DNA from: Tritrichomonas foetus
Lineage: Eukaryota > Parabasalia > Tritrichomonadida > Tritrichomonadidae
DNA: 35,846 nucleotides
NCBI GenBank assembly: GCA_001839685.1
Contig: MLAK01001070.1
Coordinates: 1-35,846, forward strand
Reading direction: 5' to 3'
Shown here: piece after piece, positions 24,915 to 34,600 of the stretch
Layout: the number at the start of each line of letters is the position of its first letter
Numbering within the stretch: the first letter of the stretch is position 1
The notes under the pieces: model-generated
The model's input: only the letters and a program-made list of their open reading frames with translations
What the model was told of the DNA's origin: nothing
Databases searched by the model: none
Made by a program: the position numbers and the translations under genes

Positions 24915-25433
24915 GAAAATCTTTTCCCAAAATATTTGCTATTTCTATAAAAATAGAAAACCTTCATTCGTGATGTATTTTCAACGACAATATTACCAAA
25001 AATAGAAAGATAATAATACGTAGGATTCATAATTTAAGCATAAATAAAAGGAAGAAAAAATAATATCTGGCACTTTAGTAATAAAATTAAAAATTGTGAA
25101 AAAAAAATTGTGATTTTATTAAAATAAAGTATAAGTTAAAAAAAAATATAATGGGAAATAAAAATTATACATGGTGGATGAATCAAATACTTGATGCATT
25201 AGAAAAGTTATGGATTCCATTTCAGCAATTGTAGAATTTGAGTGAAATAAAGCAATCCATAAAAATAAAAAAAAAACATTTTCACTTAAAATATGGGTAA
25301 AAAATTTCCCACAGTGTAAAATGGTGCTTTACTTTTTTTATGTTAAAATAAAATTCAAGTCTGACCATAAAAGTTGGGAAATTGAAATGAACATTTATTT
25401 TTGTCATCAAATTGGATAAAATAATGTCTTTAC
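24915..25433. other. AT-rich spacer with a possible 27-codon ORF
   Basis: Mostly low-complexity A/T sequence. One small frame (25151-25234, plus) begins MGNKNYTWWMNQILDALEKL and ends after 27 codons; its Gly-2/Asn-3 start resembles an N-myristoylation signal and its composition is protein-like. There is no second exon and no family match I know, so I do not list it as a gene. Confidence 0.45.
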
Positions 25434-25829
25434 TTATTTCTTATATGCAACGAGGCGAAGATTATAATTATCTGTGTCGATTCCGGCTTCTGACAATATT
25501 GCGCGAAGGGCGCTCTCTGGTACGTCTAATTCTGTCTTTCTCTTTTGTGGAACGCCCCTCTTGGCTTCGTTCTTTCTATCCTTCTTTTCTTGCCTTGGCT
25601 TCTTTCTTCCGTCCTTTTTAACAGGTGCGTTACTTCTGCTGTCTCTCTGATTGCGCTTTTTAGACGATGTCTTTGAATCACGAATAGCCTTTTTTTCTGC
25701 TCTGGCTTTCTGATTTTTTTCTTTGATAATGTCATCGAGACTTTTATTAAGGAAATCTTTGCTTACGGAGGGCTTTGGAATTTCGATTGTTTTGTTGCTT
25801 GGATCGAAGGTGAAGCCGTCAGCTGACAT
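25434..25829 (-). CDS. Small basic protein with possible UAP56-binding motif
   Basis: Encodes 131 residues. The segment LNKSLDDIIKEKN (about 27-39) resembles the UAP56-binding motif found in mRNA export adaptors (ALYREF/Yra1, UIF). The middle (about 40-100) is extremely Lys/Arg-rich (KKRNQRDSRS, KKDGRKKPRQEKKDRKNEAKR), suited to RNA binding or nucleolar localisation. The C-terminus (PESALRAILSEAGIDTDNYNLRLVAY) is a short amphipathic element. No RRM domain is present, unlike ALYREF. A role in mRNA export is therefore an inference from one short motif plus charge; a ribosomal or nucleolar protein is the alternative. The DNA is less AT-rich than the flanks. Minus-strand AACGGT boxes lie 26-50 nt upstream. 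Confidence 0.65.
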   Translation of the reverse strand: MSADGFTFDPSNKTIEIPKPSVSKDFLNKSLDDIIKEKNQKARAEKKAIRDSKTSSKKRNQRDSRSNAPVKKDGRKKPRQEKKDRKNEAKRGVPQKRKTELDVPESALRAILSEAGIDTDNYNLRLVAYKK

Positions 25830-26124
25830 TTTATTTCGAAAACTGGAATTGAATACCGTTATCTATTCCTAACCGTTTTATCTGGCCATTTCGAGTGGAA
25901 ATATCACATTGTGAAATTTCACCTCGTTTTTTAAACGGTCTTACTTTTCATGTCAAATATATTTGTGACAAACCGAAATCGATTTTTACCTTGAAATGCC
26001 AATTGAAAACAGTTGAACTTGTATTGGCGATTTATCAACAGAAAAGCAAAAAGAATTTAAAACGTTCTAATTGAAAACGTAAAGGCGTAAAACGCCAAAA
26101 AAGAAAAATTGGAGGGAATAGCAT
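25830..26124. promoter_or_regulatory. 295-bp divergent promoter with phased AAAACG boxes
   Basis: Shared by the small basic protein gene (minus) and the 26125 gene (plus). It contains ACCGTT at 25855-25860 and AACCGTTT at 25871-25878 (AACGGT on the minus strand), AAACGGT at 25933-25939, and three AAAACG boxes exactly 15 bp apart at 26059, 26074 and 26089. The first two boxes match the M3 consensus. The third overlaps a small perfect hairpin, GGCGT-AAA-ACGCC (26084-26096). Confidence 0.55.
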
Positions 26125-26631
26125 ATGGATAAAAGAAGAACCGATAGAGTACCCACTATTCAAGATATAGCAGATTCGATCGAACAAATATGTGGAGATG
26201 ACGAGATTACTTCAAAAATCGTATTAAAATATATAACATCATTAAATACAGCTCTACAGAACGGAGGTCCATTCGAGAGCTTTATTGATCCATCCACGAT
26301 TTCATCATATTTTTGGCCGTATGGACCACCCCCAGATATCAATATTCAATCCACTCCCAAACAAGTGGAACCATTCATTTCAAGGCGCCATACAATAAAG
26401 GACAACACGCTTCCTATTTTAAATAAAATGCAGCAGGAAATGGGGCGAAAATTATTACAGCAAGATTTGATAGTCATCGGGAAAATGATTTCGAGTGAGC
26501 TTTCAATTCCTCTCAAAAAGAAAACCCGCCAATCAAAAGCAAGAATTCTAGAATGGATTGCAAGTAACTATGATGCGATTGATCCAGTGCTGCTTTCATT
26601 TGTTCAACGATTTAGAGAGTCTCAAGCATAA
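26125..26631 (+). CDS. Unassigned small helical protein
   Basis: Encodes 168 residues of unknown family. It looks fully folded and mostly helical. The N-terminal half (IQDIADSIEQICGDDEITSKIVLKYITSL) is followed by a proline/aromatic segment (YFWPYGPPPD). The C-terminal half (LPILNKMQQEMGRKLLQQDLIVIGKMI) leads into a basic helix (LKKKTRQSKARILEWIASNYDAI) that could be a DNA- or RNA-contacting helix. I cannot assign a function. The start is the first in-frame ATG; no TCA initiator lies close upstream, but phased AAAACG boxes end about 30 nt before it. Confidence 0.65.
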   Translation: MDKRRTDRVPTIQDIADSIEQICGDDEITSKIVLKYITSLNTALQNGGPFESFIDPSTISSYFWPYGPPPDINIQSTPKQVEPFISRRHTIKDNTLPILNKMQQEMGRKLLQQDLIVIGKMISSELSIPLKKKTRQSKARILEWIASNYDAIDPVLLSFVQRFRESQA

Positions 26632-27316
26632 CTCAATGAGTGTAATTGCTTCTCTTTTAATGTTTTATAGTATTTGTTCGAAATAAAATTATTTTTTCAT
26701 TTTTTTTTTTTTTATTTTTTGTTTCTCTCAATTCTTGATTAATATTTATTTATAAATATTAATTTATTTCACATATAAAACTTGTAGGCTTGAATATTGG
26801 TGAAAATAACGTTATTTGCGAAAAAGGACATATTTTTATGTTCAAACGAAAGTAAGTGCCAGAAGGCATGAATGCTATTTAAATAAATGATGGACTAGAT
26901 TTAATGAGGAAATGACTTTTTTTAATGTTTTAACTGATTCACCATATCAATAATAGTGAAATGGTCAGTCAGCCTATTTTCATTAGCATATATTCTGAGT
27001 TTTCTTACCAACTATTGAATAATAGGAAGTATTAACTCACTAATCAATCGAGAAACCGATTTTAGAAGATAAAAAAATCTTTAAAGATTCGCCTCAAAAT
27101 AAATTTGTCGATGACACAAAAAGTGCGCTTACGATCAAAAGTAGCATTATTGGTTATCGAAAAAAGACAAAAATTCACATTCAAAAGTTTATCTGTATTG
27201 ATAGATCATTGAAATATTGTGAAACCATCAAACAAAAATCCAATCGAAATGAGGAAATTGACTAAGAAGTCAAGTGATGAGGTTTATCAACGTTCTCAAA
27301 AATTTAATTTATAAGA
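26632..27316. other. 685-bp intergenic region upstream of the solenoid gene
   Basis: It contains the 3' end region of the 26125 gene (AAATAAAATTATT about 50 bases after the stop), a 14-T run near 26700-26713, and AT-rich sequence. CAACGTT about 30 nt before the next ATG is one base away from an M3 box. No gene or RNA is seen. Confidence 0.55.
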
Positions 27317-30300
27317 ATGAAGAGAAGATCAACCGCGCCAGTTACGTTACCGAAAACACAGCAGGAAACACCCACGACAATTTGTGAGAAGATGATAAAT
27401 TTAATCCTCACAAACGAATCAGAGTTTGATAACGATTTAATCAAAATTTTAGCGACAACTTCAAATTTCTACTTGGTGTTGAATACAATGAGCAACAGTA
27501 TTTCATCTACTCCCGAATTGCCCAAACAAATACTTTTATTCCGCCTTTACATCAAAATATTATTGGCGCATCAAGAATTGAACATAATTGATCCGGATGA
27601 AGTTTTAGTGAGAGAACTTAAAATGATCAATATGTTTCCTTTATTATTGCCCACAATTGAGCTCTACGATTCGACTCGAAAAGTCATCGAATTTATATTA
27701 GATCATTTTCAAAGCATCGACGATACAAGAATGAACGATATTACATCACAACCAGAGGGATCATTTCGACCATATATTTTGTCAATTTATGCGGCCAGAT
27801 CAAAAAAATTTTCAGCTCAAATATTTAACAGCATTCTTGAGAAGGCCGAAGTCAGCTCATCAACCAAAATGCTTGCCATTACGACTTTCTTCCAATCCCA
27901 TAAATTAGAAGATATGAATGAAGAACAAAAACTTGTATTTACCAATTTTGGTGGAGAGCAAAAAGTGAATTCAATAATTAGGGAGCTTGTAAACGGTGAA
28001 ACAATCCAACAAAGAATTTCTATTCGAATGATTGCATATATAACTCATTTCTTAAAGCCAGAAGCAGCTGTTGTCCAATTTCTTGATGTTCTACAACCAG
28101 TTATTGCTATTCTTAATCGATCTGACAACATTGTTCGATTAGAAGTTGCCAACATGCTTAAATGCTTACCACCAAACATTGATGAAAGCATCATTTCTAA
28201 TGAAAAACAAATCAAATCAATTTTATGTCCAATTTGTGAATATTTGACTACTTTCGAAGGTGAGTACGCAGATGCAATTCTTCATTTCACTGAACCAAGA
28301 AAAGAATACAAACACTTTAGTCGTTTAATTGAAGCGATGTTTGTTTCATATCAAACTTCTTATGCTGCTTTAATGCTTTCTCAGACACTGGATATTTTAT
28401 CACCAAAAATGCTAAAAGCTGCTTTTCCAAAAGGCCCTGTCACTGAAAACAGAATTAAATTCACAGTTGCAGGTATAAACTATGTTATTTCTCATGATAA
28501 GCTTGAAAAGAACTCGTTTAAAGGAGTTGTTTCACAAATTTTACAACTTTACAAAAATGAAGCATTTTTAGCCAACCCTGAACTTAAAGCAACAGCTCTC
28601 GATGGGATTGATGTAATTTTACCACATATTCACAATTATTATGTTTCTTTTGCTAAACTTACTTTGAAGAATCTTGGCAGTGTCAAAGATTATGATATGT
28701 TGAAATGTTACTCAAATTGTGGGAAAACTTTACAGAGCGACATTGACACTAATAACTATTCGCCTAAAGTTGAAACTTTTGCACCATGGTTCTGCAATAT
28801 TTTCCTTACTTTATTTGGGCAACCAAATGCAGAAGCTATTTTCTTCCAACTCCTTCGGATCTTTTCGCCAACTATAGTTGAGAAGCCAAAGAGTTTATTC
28901 AATGCAGTTCCAGAACCATGCAAAGAATATCTTAAGAAATATGCATTTGATAAATTGAAATCTGAACCAAAGATTGCAATTGTTTGTGCTTTAATTCCAA
29001 GATTAACTGATAAAGATTTGAACAAGCTTGTAAAGGTTGTCACTCATGTGAAGCCATTTGATCATAAAATTTATGAAAGCTTCTTTATCTGTCTTTCAAA
29101 GACTTATTTGGAACAATCTATGAAAATTCTTGCAGATTTATCAATTGGTAAGAAACTTTCTTCAACAATCTTCACAGGAAAACAAAAGAAGCAAGATCGA
29201 TTAAAACTTGTAATAACAACATTGCAATTAATTCCAAAACTAATTGCTGAGAATCAATTTAATGCTAAGCAGCAAAAACACATTTATGAAATCATCATGA
29301 GCACATTACCAAAACATCGTTCAAAAATAATGAAGATTGCTACCGAAGCAAAGAAAATGAATGATGTATTTACAAACTTGCCCCTTACTAAACCCCCGTC
29401 AGAATTATCAAAAAGATTAATTAAGATTCCACTTTTTGCTGATTCTATTCCAATTCTTGTTCAATCACTCTCACCATCTGAATCATTATCACAAACAATA
29501 GTAAATACATGGATAGACACCATGAAAAGTGATCCTACTGCTTATACAAGAACACTTCCAATTCTTACTGTGATTCTTACAACTTCACCAACACCCAAAA
29601 CGCTTGCTTATATCTTATCAGAATCATCAAAATGCTTCTCAGATGAAAAATACACCCTTTCATTTATTGAATTTTGCATGAACACTGCGAATGTTGCACG
29701 TGAAATGGAAATTAAGTTTTGTGATACAACTCATTTCATGCTACATCTTGCACCACTTGCCCTTTCAACAAATCCATCAATAAGATATGCAGCATTCCAA
29801 ACATTTTATGATTTATCATTAATGGAATCAAATAAAATGTTAAGAGAAGAAATCGGCGAAGTTTTATCTCCAGCCCAGCTCAAAGATGAAGTTATAAGCA
29901 TGTTTTTGCTTGTTGCCAAAGCAATCTCTCCAGAGCAATGTTCAAATACAATCAAATGCATAAGTGAAATGAAAGAAGTATCCAATCCACATGCACTTTA
30001 TTTACGTGCTATTTTAAGTGCACGTAATGACTATTTAGATGATCCCAACACTTACACTAATTTTGTTGCAGTTATTAAGAATCATGATGCTTTCCATAAA
30101 GCTGGTATTACTGAACTTGAAAAAGGCTTAATGGCACTTGGTCGTACAAAAATGAATGTTATTGTTCCAATGTTAATGACCCTCAATAATAATTCATCAT
30201 ATCGAAAGCACTTAATTCTTTTATTTTTAACAAGTCATGATCATAGAGATCTATTTTTAGATCAATTTCATGATATGATTGTTCATTGTGAAGGAAATCT

Positions 30301-31510
30301 CAAAAGTATGGCACTGTTCCATATTCTTCCGAAAATTATTAAGACTGAAGAATCTTCCGATGTTTCACCACATACATTTGGAACCATTGTTGCTGAAATT
30401 ATGGTTATGATAGCCTTTGTATATAAGAATACTAAAGAACTCGGGAAAAGTGGTGTTAAATCTGCATGTGAAGAAATTTCTAATTGCATTGAAAAAATAT
30501 TACAGAAAACAAGTCTCGAAAAGAAAGCTAAAATTCCAATTGTCCTGAATGATAAAGAATCCATCTCTAATTCAATAGCAAAAATTGCTGAAAATATTTC
30601 GAAACTTGAAGTTTCAAAACTTAAGAATCTTCACCATCAGTGCAACATCATGCTTCAATCACCAAATCAAGTTGTTTTACTTGTAGCTGGTATTTTAGAC
30701 ATTCATATGTATTCGTACTTCTTTACTTATAAGAATCGTGATGCCAAAGAATTGAATACAATTTTAGCAAGCGAAATTGGAAATTCATTTGCAGCTTCTA
30801 ACATTTCCACAAGAAGATTTTTAGCCAAAATTATGCCTAACGGTGGTTATGAGTTGTATCATACAGAAGATTTAATTAAAATCTTTAAATCAATGACTGA
30901 ATCACTTGCTAATGCCAATAATAGCTACTTTTCTGAAGCATCAGAATTTCTGGCCAATATTTTGCCATTTATTCCCAATGAAACAGTTGCTGAAGATACA
31001 GAAAATTTAATCAACACATTAAAGAACTTATTCCAGAATCTCAGACCATCAAAGGCTTTGATGTATATCCTTGAAAGATATCTTGACGTTAGATGCGAAG
31101 TTGCCGATTTCATCGGTGATGCACCTAATATTGGAACACTTTTGACAATTGGAATGACTGAAGAAGCCGAACTTAGCAATATTGCATGGAACTTCCTGTG
31201 CAAACTTAAAGGTGATGTTTCAGTTTGTAATTCTATTCTTGAAAAATGCCCATTTGAGCAAATTCAACAACTTGCAAGCCAAGCCATGAAGAATTCTGCA
31301 AGATTTGATGCATTAGACTCAGGGTGGTACGACTTGATTTGTGACCTAGCCGAAAAAATTATGGAGAAGGAAAATGTGTTGAATAATGATCCTAAGAGCG
31401 GTGGAATATTCCATGGAGAAGTTCTTCCATTTACTCTTCCTGCAGCATCCGATAAGAACAACAAGAACCATAAAAGAGCTTTGGATCTTCTGACACGAGT
31501 TTGGAAATAA
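27317..31510 (+). CDS. Large alpha-solenoid (ARM/HEAT-like) protein
   Basis: Encodes 1397 residues. After a short basic N-terminus the whole chain is helix-pair-like, with repeated 35-45 residue blocks of leucine/isoleucine-rich helices separated by short polar turns (for example ISIRMIAYITHFLKPEAAVVQFLDVL, IVRLEVANMLKCLPPN, SIRYAAFQTFYDLSLM). This is typical of HEAT/ARM solenoids. No catalytic or small folded domain is recognised, and there is no signal peptide or membrane helix. Such proteins act as scaffolds in transport, cytoskeleton or nuclear complexes; I cannot name a family, though maestro-HEAT-like proteins are a candidate comparison. It faces PFOR tail to tail with 183 bp between the stops. 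Confidence 0.75.
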   Translation: MKRRSTAPVTLPKTQQETPTTICEKMINLILTNESEFDNDLIKILATTSNFYLVLNTMSNSISSTPELPKQILLFRLYIKILLAHQELNIIDPDEVLVRELKMINMFPLLLPTIELYDSTRKVIEFILDHFQSIDDTRMNDITSQPEGSFRPYILSIYAARSKKFSAQIFNSILEKAEVSSSTKMLAITTFFQSHKLEDMNEEQKLVFTNFGGEQKVNSIIRELVNGETIQQRISIRMIAYITHFLKPEAAVVQFLDVLQPVIAILNRSDNIVRLEVANMLKCLPPNIDESIISNEKQIKSILCPICEYLTTFEGEYADAILHFTEPRKEYKHFSRLIEAMFVSYQTSYAALMLSQTLDILSPKMLKAAFPKGPVTENRIKFTVAGINYVISHDKLEKNSFKGVVSQILQLYKNEAFLANPELKATALDGIDVILPHIHNYYVSFAKLTLKNLGSVKDYDMLKCYSNCGKTLQSDIDTNNYSPKVETFAPWFCNIFLTLFGQPNAEAIFFQLLRIFSPTIVEKPKSLFNAVPEPCKEYLKKYAFDKLKSEPKIAIVCALIPRLTDKDLNKLVKVVTHVKPFDHKIYESFFICLSKTYLEQSMKILADLSIGKKLSSTIFTGKQKKQDRLKLVITTLQLIPKLIAENQFNAKQQKHIYEIIMSTLPKHRSKIMKIATEAKKMNDVFTNLPLTKPPSELSKRLIKIPLFADSIPILVQSLSPSESLSQTIVNTWIDTMKSDPTAYTRTLPILTVILTTSPTPKTLAYILSESSKCFSDEKYTLSFIEFCMNTANVAREMEIKFCDTTHFMLHLAPLALSTNPSIRYAAFQTFYDLSLMESNKMLREEIGEVLSPAQLKDEVISMFLLVAKAISPEQCSNTIKCISEMKEVSNPHALYLRAILSARNDYLDDPNTYTNFVAVIKNHDAFHKAGITELEKGLMALGRTKMNVIVPMLMTLNNNSSYRKHLILLFLTSHDHRDLFLDQFHDMIVHCEGNLKSMALFHILPKIIKTEESSDVSPHTFGTIVAEIMVMIAFVYKNTKELGKSGVKSACEEISNCIEKILQKTSLEKKAKIPIVLNDKESISNSIAKIAENISKLEVSKLKNLHHQCNIMLQSPNQVVLLVAGILDIHMYSYFFTYKNRDAKELNTILASEIGNSFAASNISTRRFLAKIMPNGGYELYHTEDLIKIFKSMTESLANANNSYFSEASEFLANILPFIPNETVAEDTENLINTLKNLFQNLRPSKALMYILERYLDVRCEVADFIGDAPNIGTLLTIGMTEEAELSNIAWNFLCKLKGDVSVCNSILEKCPFEQIQQLASQAMKNSARFDALDSGWYDLICDLAEKIMEKENVLNNDPKSGGIFHGEVLPFTLPAASDKNNKNHKRALDLLTRVWK

Positions 31511-31693
31511 TGCTTAAGGTTGAATATTTAAAGTACCTTCCGATTATCTATTAAACATTCTATTTTCTATTAATTTTGAAGTATCTTTTTCGTTGATTAA
31601 AATTTATACCATATCAAAAAAAAAAAATTATCAAGATTAAATTTCATTAGCATTTTTTAGTGAAAATTATTCTGTGATTAAGAAAAGTCGCAT
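31511..31693. other. Short convergent 3' spacer with an A-run
   Basis: A compact AT-rich spacer between convergent stops containing an A-run near 31618-31627. No gene is visible. Confidence 0.6.
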
Positions 31694-34600
31694 TTATTGG
31701 ATAATTTTGGCCATTTGGGCATAATAGTTATACCGTCTTTGAAGATCATCAAGAAGTTCTGGATATTTAACTTTGGCTTCAGATGGATAAATATCTGCTA
31801 ATGCAGAAAATCTGTTTTCTGCTTTAACTAATGGTGCAAGATCATATTTTGGCTCTTTAGAATCTAATTGAAGACCTGGCTTTCCTTGAGCAACACGTCT
31901 CGGATCATAACGATACAAAATAAGATAGCCAGCTTTCAATAAGTCCTTGCAATGTGAAGGTGTTGAGCCAAGTCCTTTCTTAACGCCATGATTGATGCAT
32001 GGAGTATAGTTAATGATAAGTGCAGGGCCATCATATTCTTCTGCCTCAATAAGGGCTTTCAGTCCTTGATTTGGATCAGCAAGTAAGCAGGTATTTGCAA
32101 CATAGATATTCTTGTATGTAATAGCAATTGCACCTAAATCTTTCTTGCATTTGGCATATCCTGCGGCAGCAAAGTTTGCGACTGCAGCACGTTGTGTGGC
32201 TTTTGAACATTGACCTCCTGTGTTTGAATAAACTTCAGTATCAAGGACAACAACTTTGATATTATGTCCAGATGCTAATACATGATCAAGACCACCATAT
32301 CCGATATCGTATGCCCATCCATCTCCGCCCATGAGCCAAACTGACTTAAAGGCAAGTACATCAGCATTCGATTTGAGCCTTAAAATGTCATCATCGCCAT
32401 CTGGAAGAGCTTTAATTAATGGATGAAGTTTTTCAACAATTGGATGAGAATCTTTGGATTCATAAACCTCTAACAACTGCCTGAAAAGTGTTGCGCATTC
32501 ACCAGAAACTTTGTTCGATTCGAGGAGTCTGTTAATCACAGGAATTAATTGTCTGCGGCGTGCTTGAACACCATGATAGATACCAAATCCAAATTCAGCA
32601 TTATCTTCAAAGAGAGAATTAGCCCAAGCTGGACCATGGCCTTTGTCATTTGTTGTCCATGGATTGAATGGATATGTAGCTCCCCAAACAAGATCACAAC
32701 CAGTTGCTGCAGCAATAAAGAGTTGATCACCATAAAGTTGTGTAAGAAGTTTAAGAATTGCAGGTTCACCGCATCCTGGGCATGCACCATTAAATTCGAG
32801 AAGTGGTTGTTGGAATTGGGAGTTGCGAACTGTTTTTGGATTAACTAAATGACCTTTAATGGTAGCTGCATTACAAATTTCAACATTTCGTTTCTCAGAT
32901 TCCATTAATTGGCTTATTTGAACCATTGATAACGCTTTGGCTGGACAAGCATTGGCGCAAACACTACATCCTGTACAATCCATTGGGGAAATTTGGATTC
33001 TGAAGTTTAAGCCTTTAAGTTCTTTTCCTTTTGCCTTAATTGTGATCAATCCTTGTGTCTCGGAATCGGTCAAGAGATATGGTCTAATGACACCATGTGG
33101 GCATAAGAATGAACATGTATTGCATTGAACACATTTCTTTTCATCCCACTTTGGAACCTTGACGGCAATACCTCTTTTTTCATATTTAGATGTACCTGCT
33201 GGAACATAAGTATAGTCAGTAATTTCATCAACAGATATTTCTTCTCCACGATTTTCAATTGAGTGTTGAATAATTTTATCAAAACCTGTAAGTTGTGGTT
33301 TTACTTCTGGAGTAAGAGATAACCATTTTTGACGATCATAATTAAGCTCATGAATTCCTTCAAGTGCTGAGTCAACAGCTGCCTGATTCTTGGTAATTAC
33401 ATCTTTTCCTTTACGAGCATATTGTTTTGCAATTGATTGTTTTAAGAGTGGAATGCATTTTTCGGGTGGCATAACGCCTGCCAATCCGAAGAAAACTGTT
33501 TGCATGATCATATTGATACGTCCTGGAATACCTAACTTGTAAGAAATTGCAGTTGCATCGATGTAATAAACTTTTGCATTAAGCTCGGCAAGACGACGAC
33601 GCATTGAAGCAGGAAGTGCTTCATCAAAGTTTGTATCATCAGCAATATTCAATACAACAATACCATTTTGTTTAAGTGCTGAAATCATGTCAAATTTCTG
33701 AAGATAGGCAGGGTTATGGCATGCAATATAATCTGCTTGTTGAACATAATATGGTGCATCAATTGGTGACTCTCCAAAACGAAGATGTGATGTTGTTAAA
33801 CCACCAGATTTATGTGCATCATATGCGAAATATGCTTGACCATATAACTTGGTATTTGTAACAATCAATTTAATTGCTTCTTTGTTAGCACCAACTGTTC
33901 CATCAGCACCTAAACCCCAGAACAAACATTGTTTAGTGGAAGATGGAAGGTGATCCTTTGGTGGACCGACTGGTAATTCGGTTTCTGGGTTTGGAATTCC
34001 AACTGTAAAGCCATCTTTTGGAATTGGCTGGACGATGTTTTTCATCACTGATTCGACATGCTGAGGAGCAAAATCTTTGCTTCCAATACCATATCTTCCA
34101 CCAATGATTTCACAGTTTCTCTTATTTTGAAGAGCTGCACATACATCAAAATATAATGGTTCGCGAACGCCTGTGATATCACGGATTTTGTCCATAACAC
34201 AGACACGCTTTACTGAAACTGGAAGGGCTTGCAAAATACGATCAGCCTTGAATGGACGATACAAGTGAATCTTTACAAGACCAATCTTGCATCCTGGGTG
34301 TGATCGAATATATTCTTCTACTGTGTCATTACCTGATCCTAACATGACAATTGCATATTCATCATCTGGTGATCCAACATATTGGACAGGTTTATAGTGA
34401 CGGCCAGTTAATTGTCCGAAACGGTCCATCATGGATTCTACTTCTTGATCGAGTGTTCCATATACACGGATTGGTTTTTCGACACCTTGCCATACATACT
34501 CTGGACCAACAATAGTACCACGAATACATGGGTGTTCTGGATTAAGTGATCTAGCACGAATCTTGGCAATTCCTTGTTCATCAACTAATTTACGAAGAAC

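Noticed and set aside
31618..31627. A-run as a retroposed poly(A) tail
   Set aside because: It lies in a short convergent 3' spacer of two ordinary genes with no target-site duplication visible.
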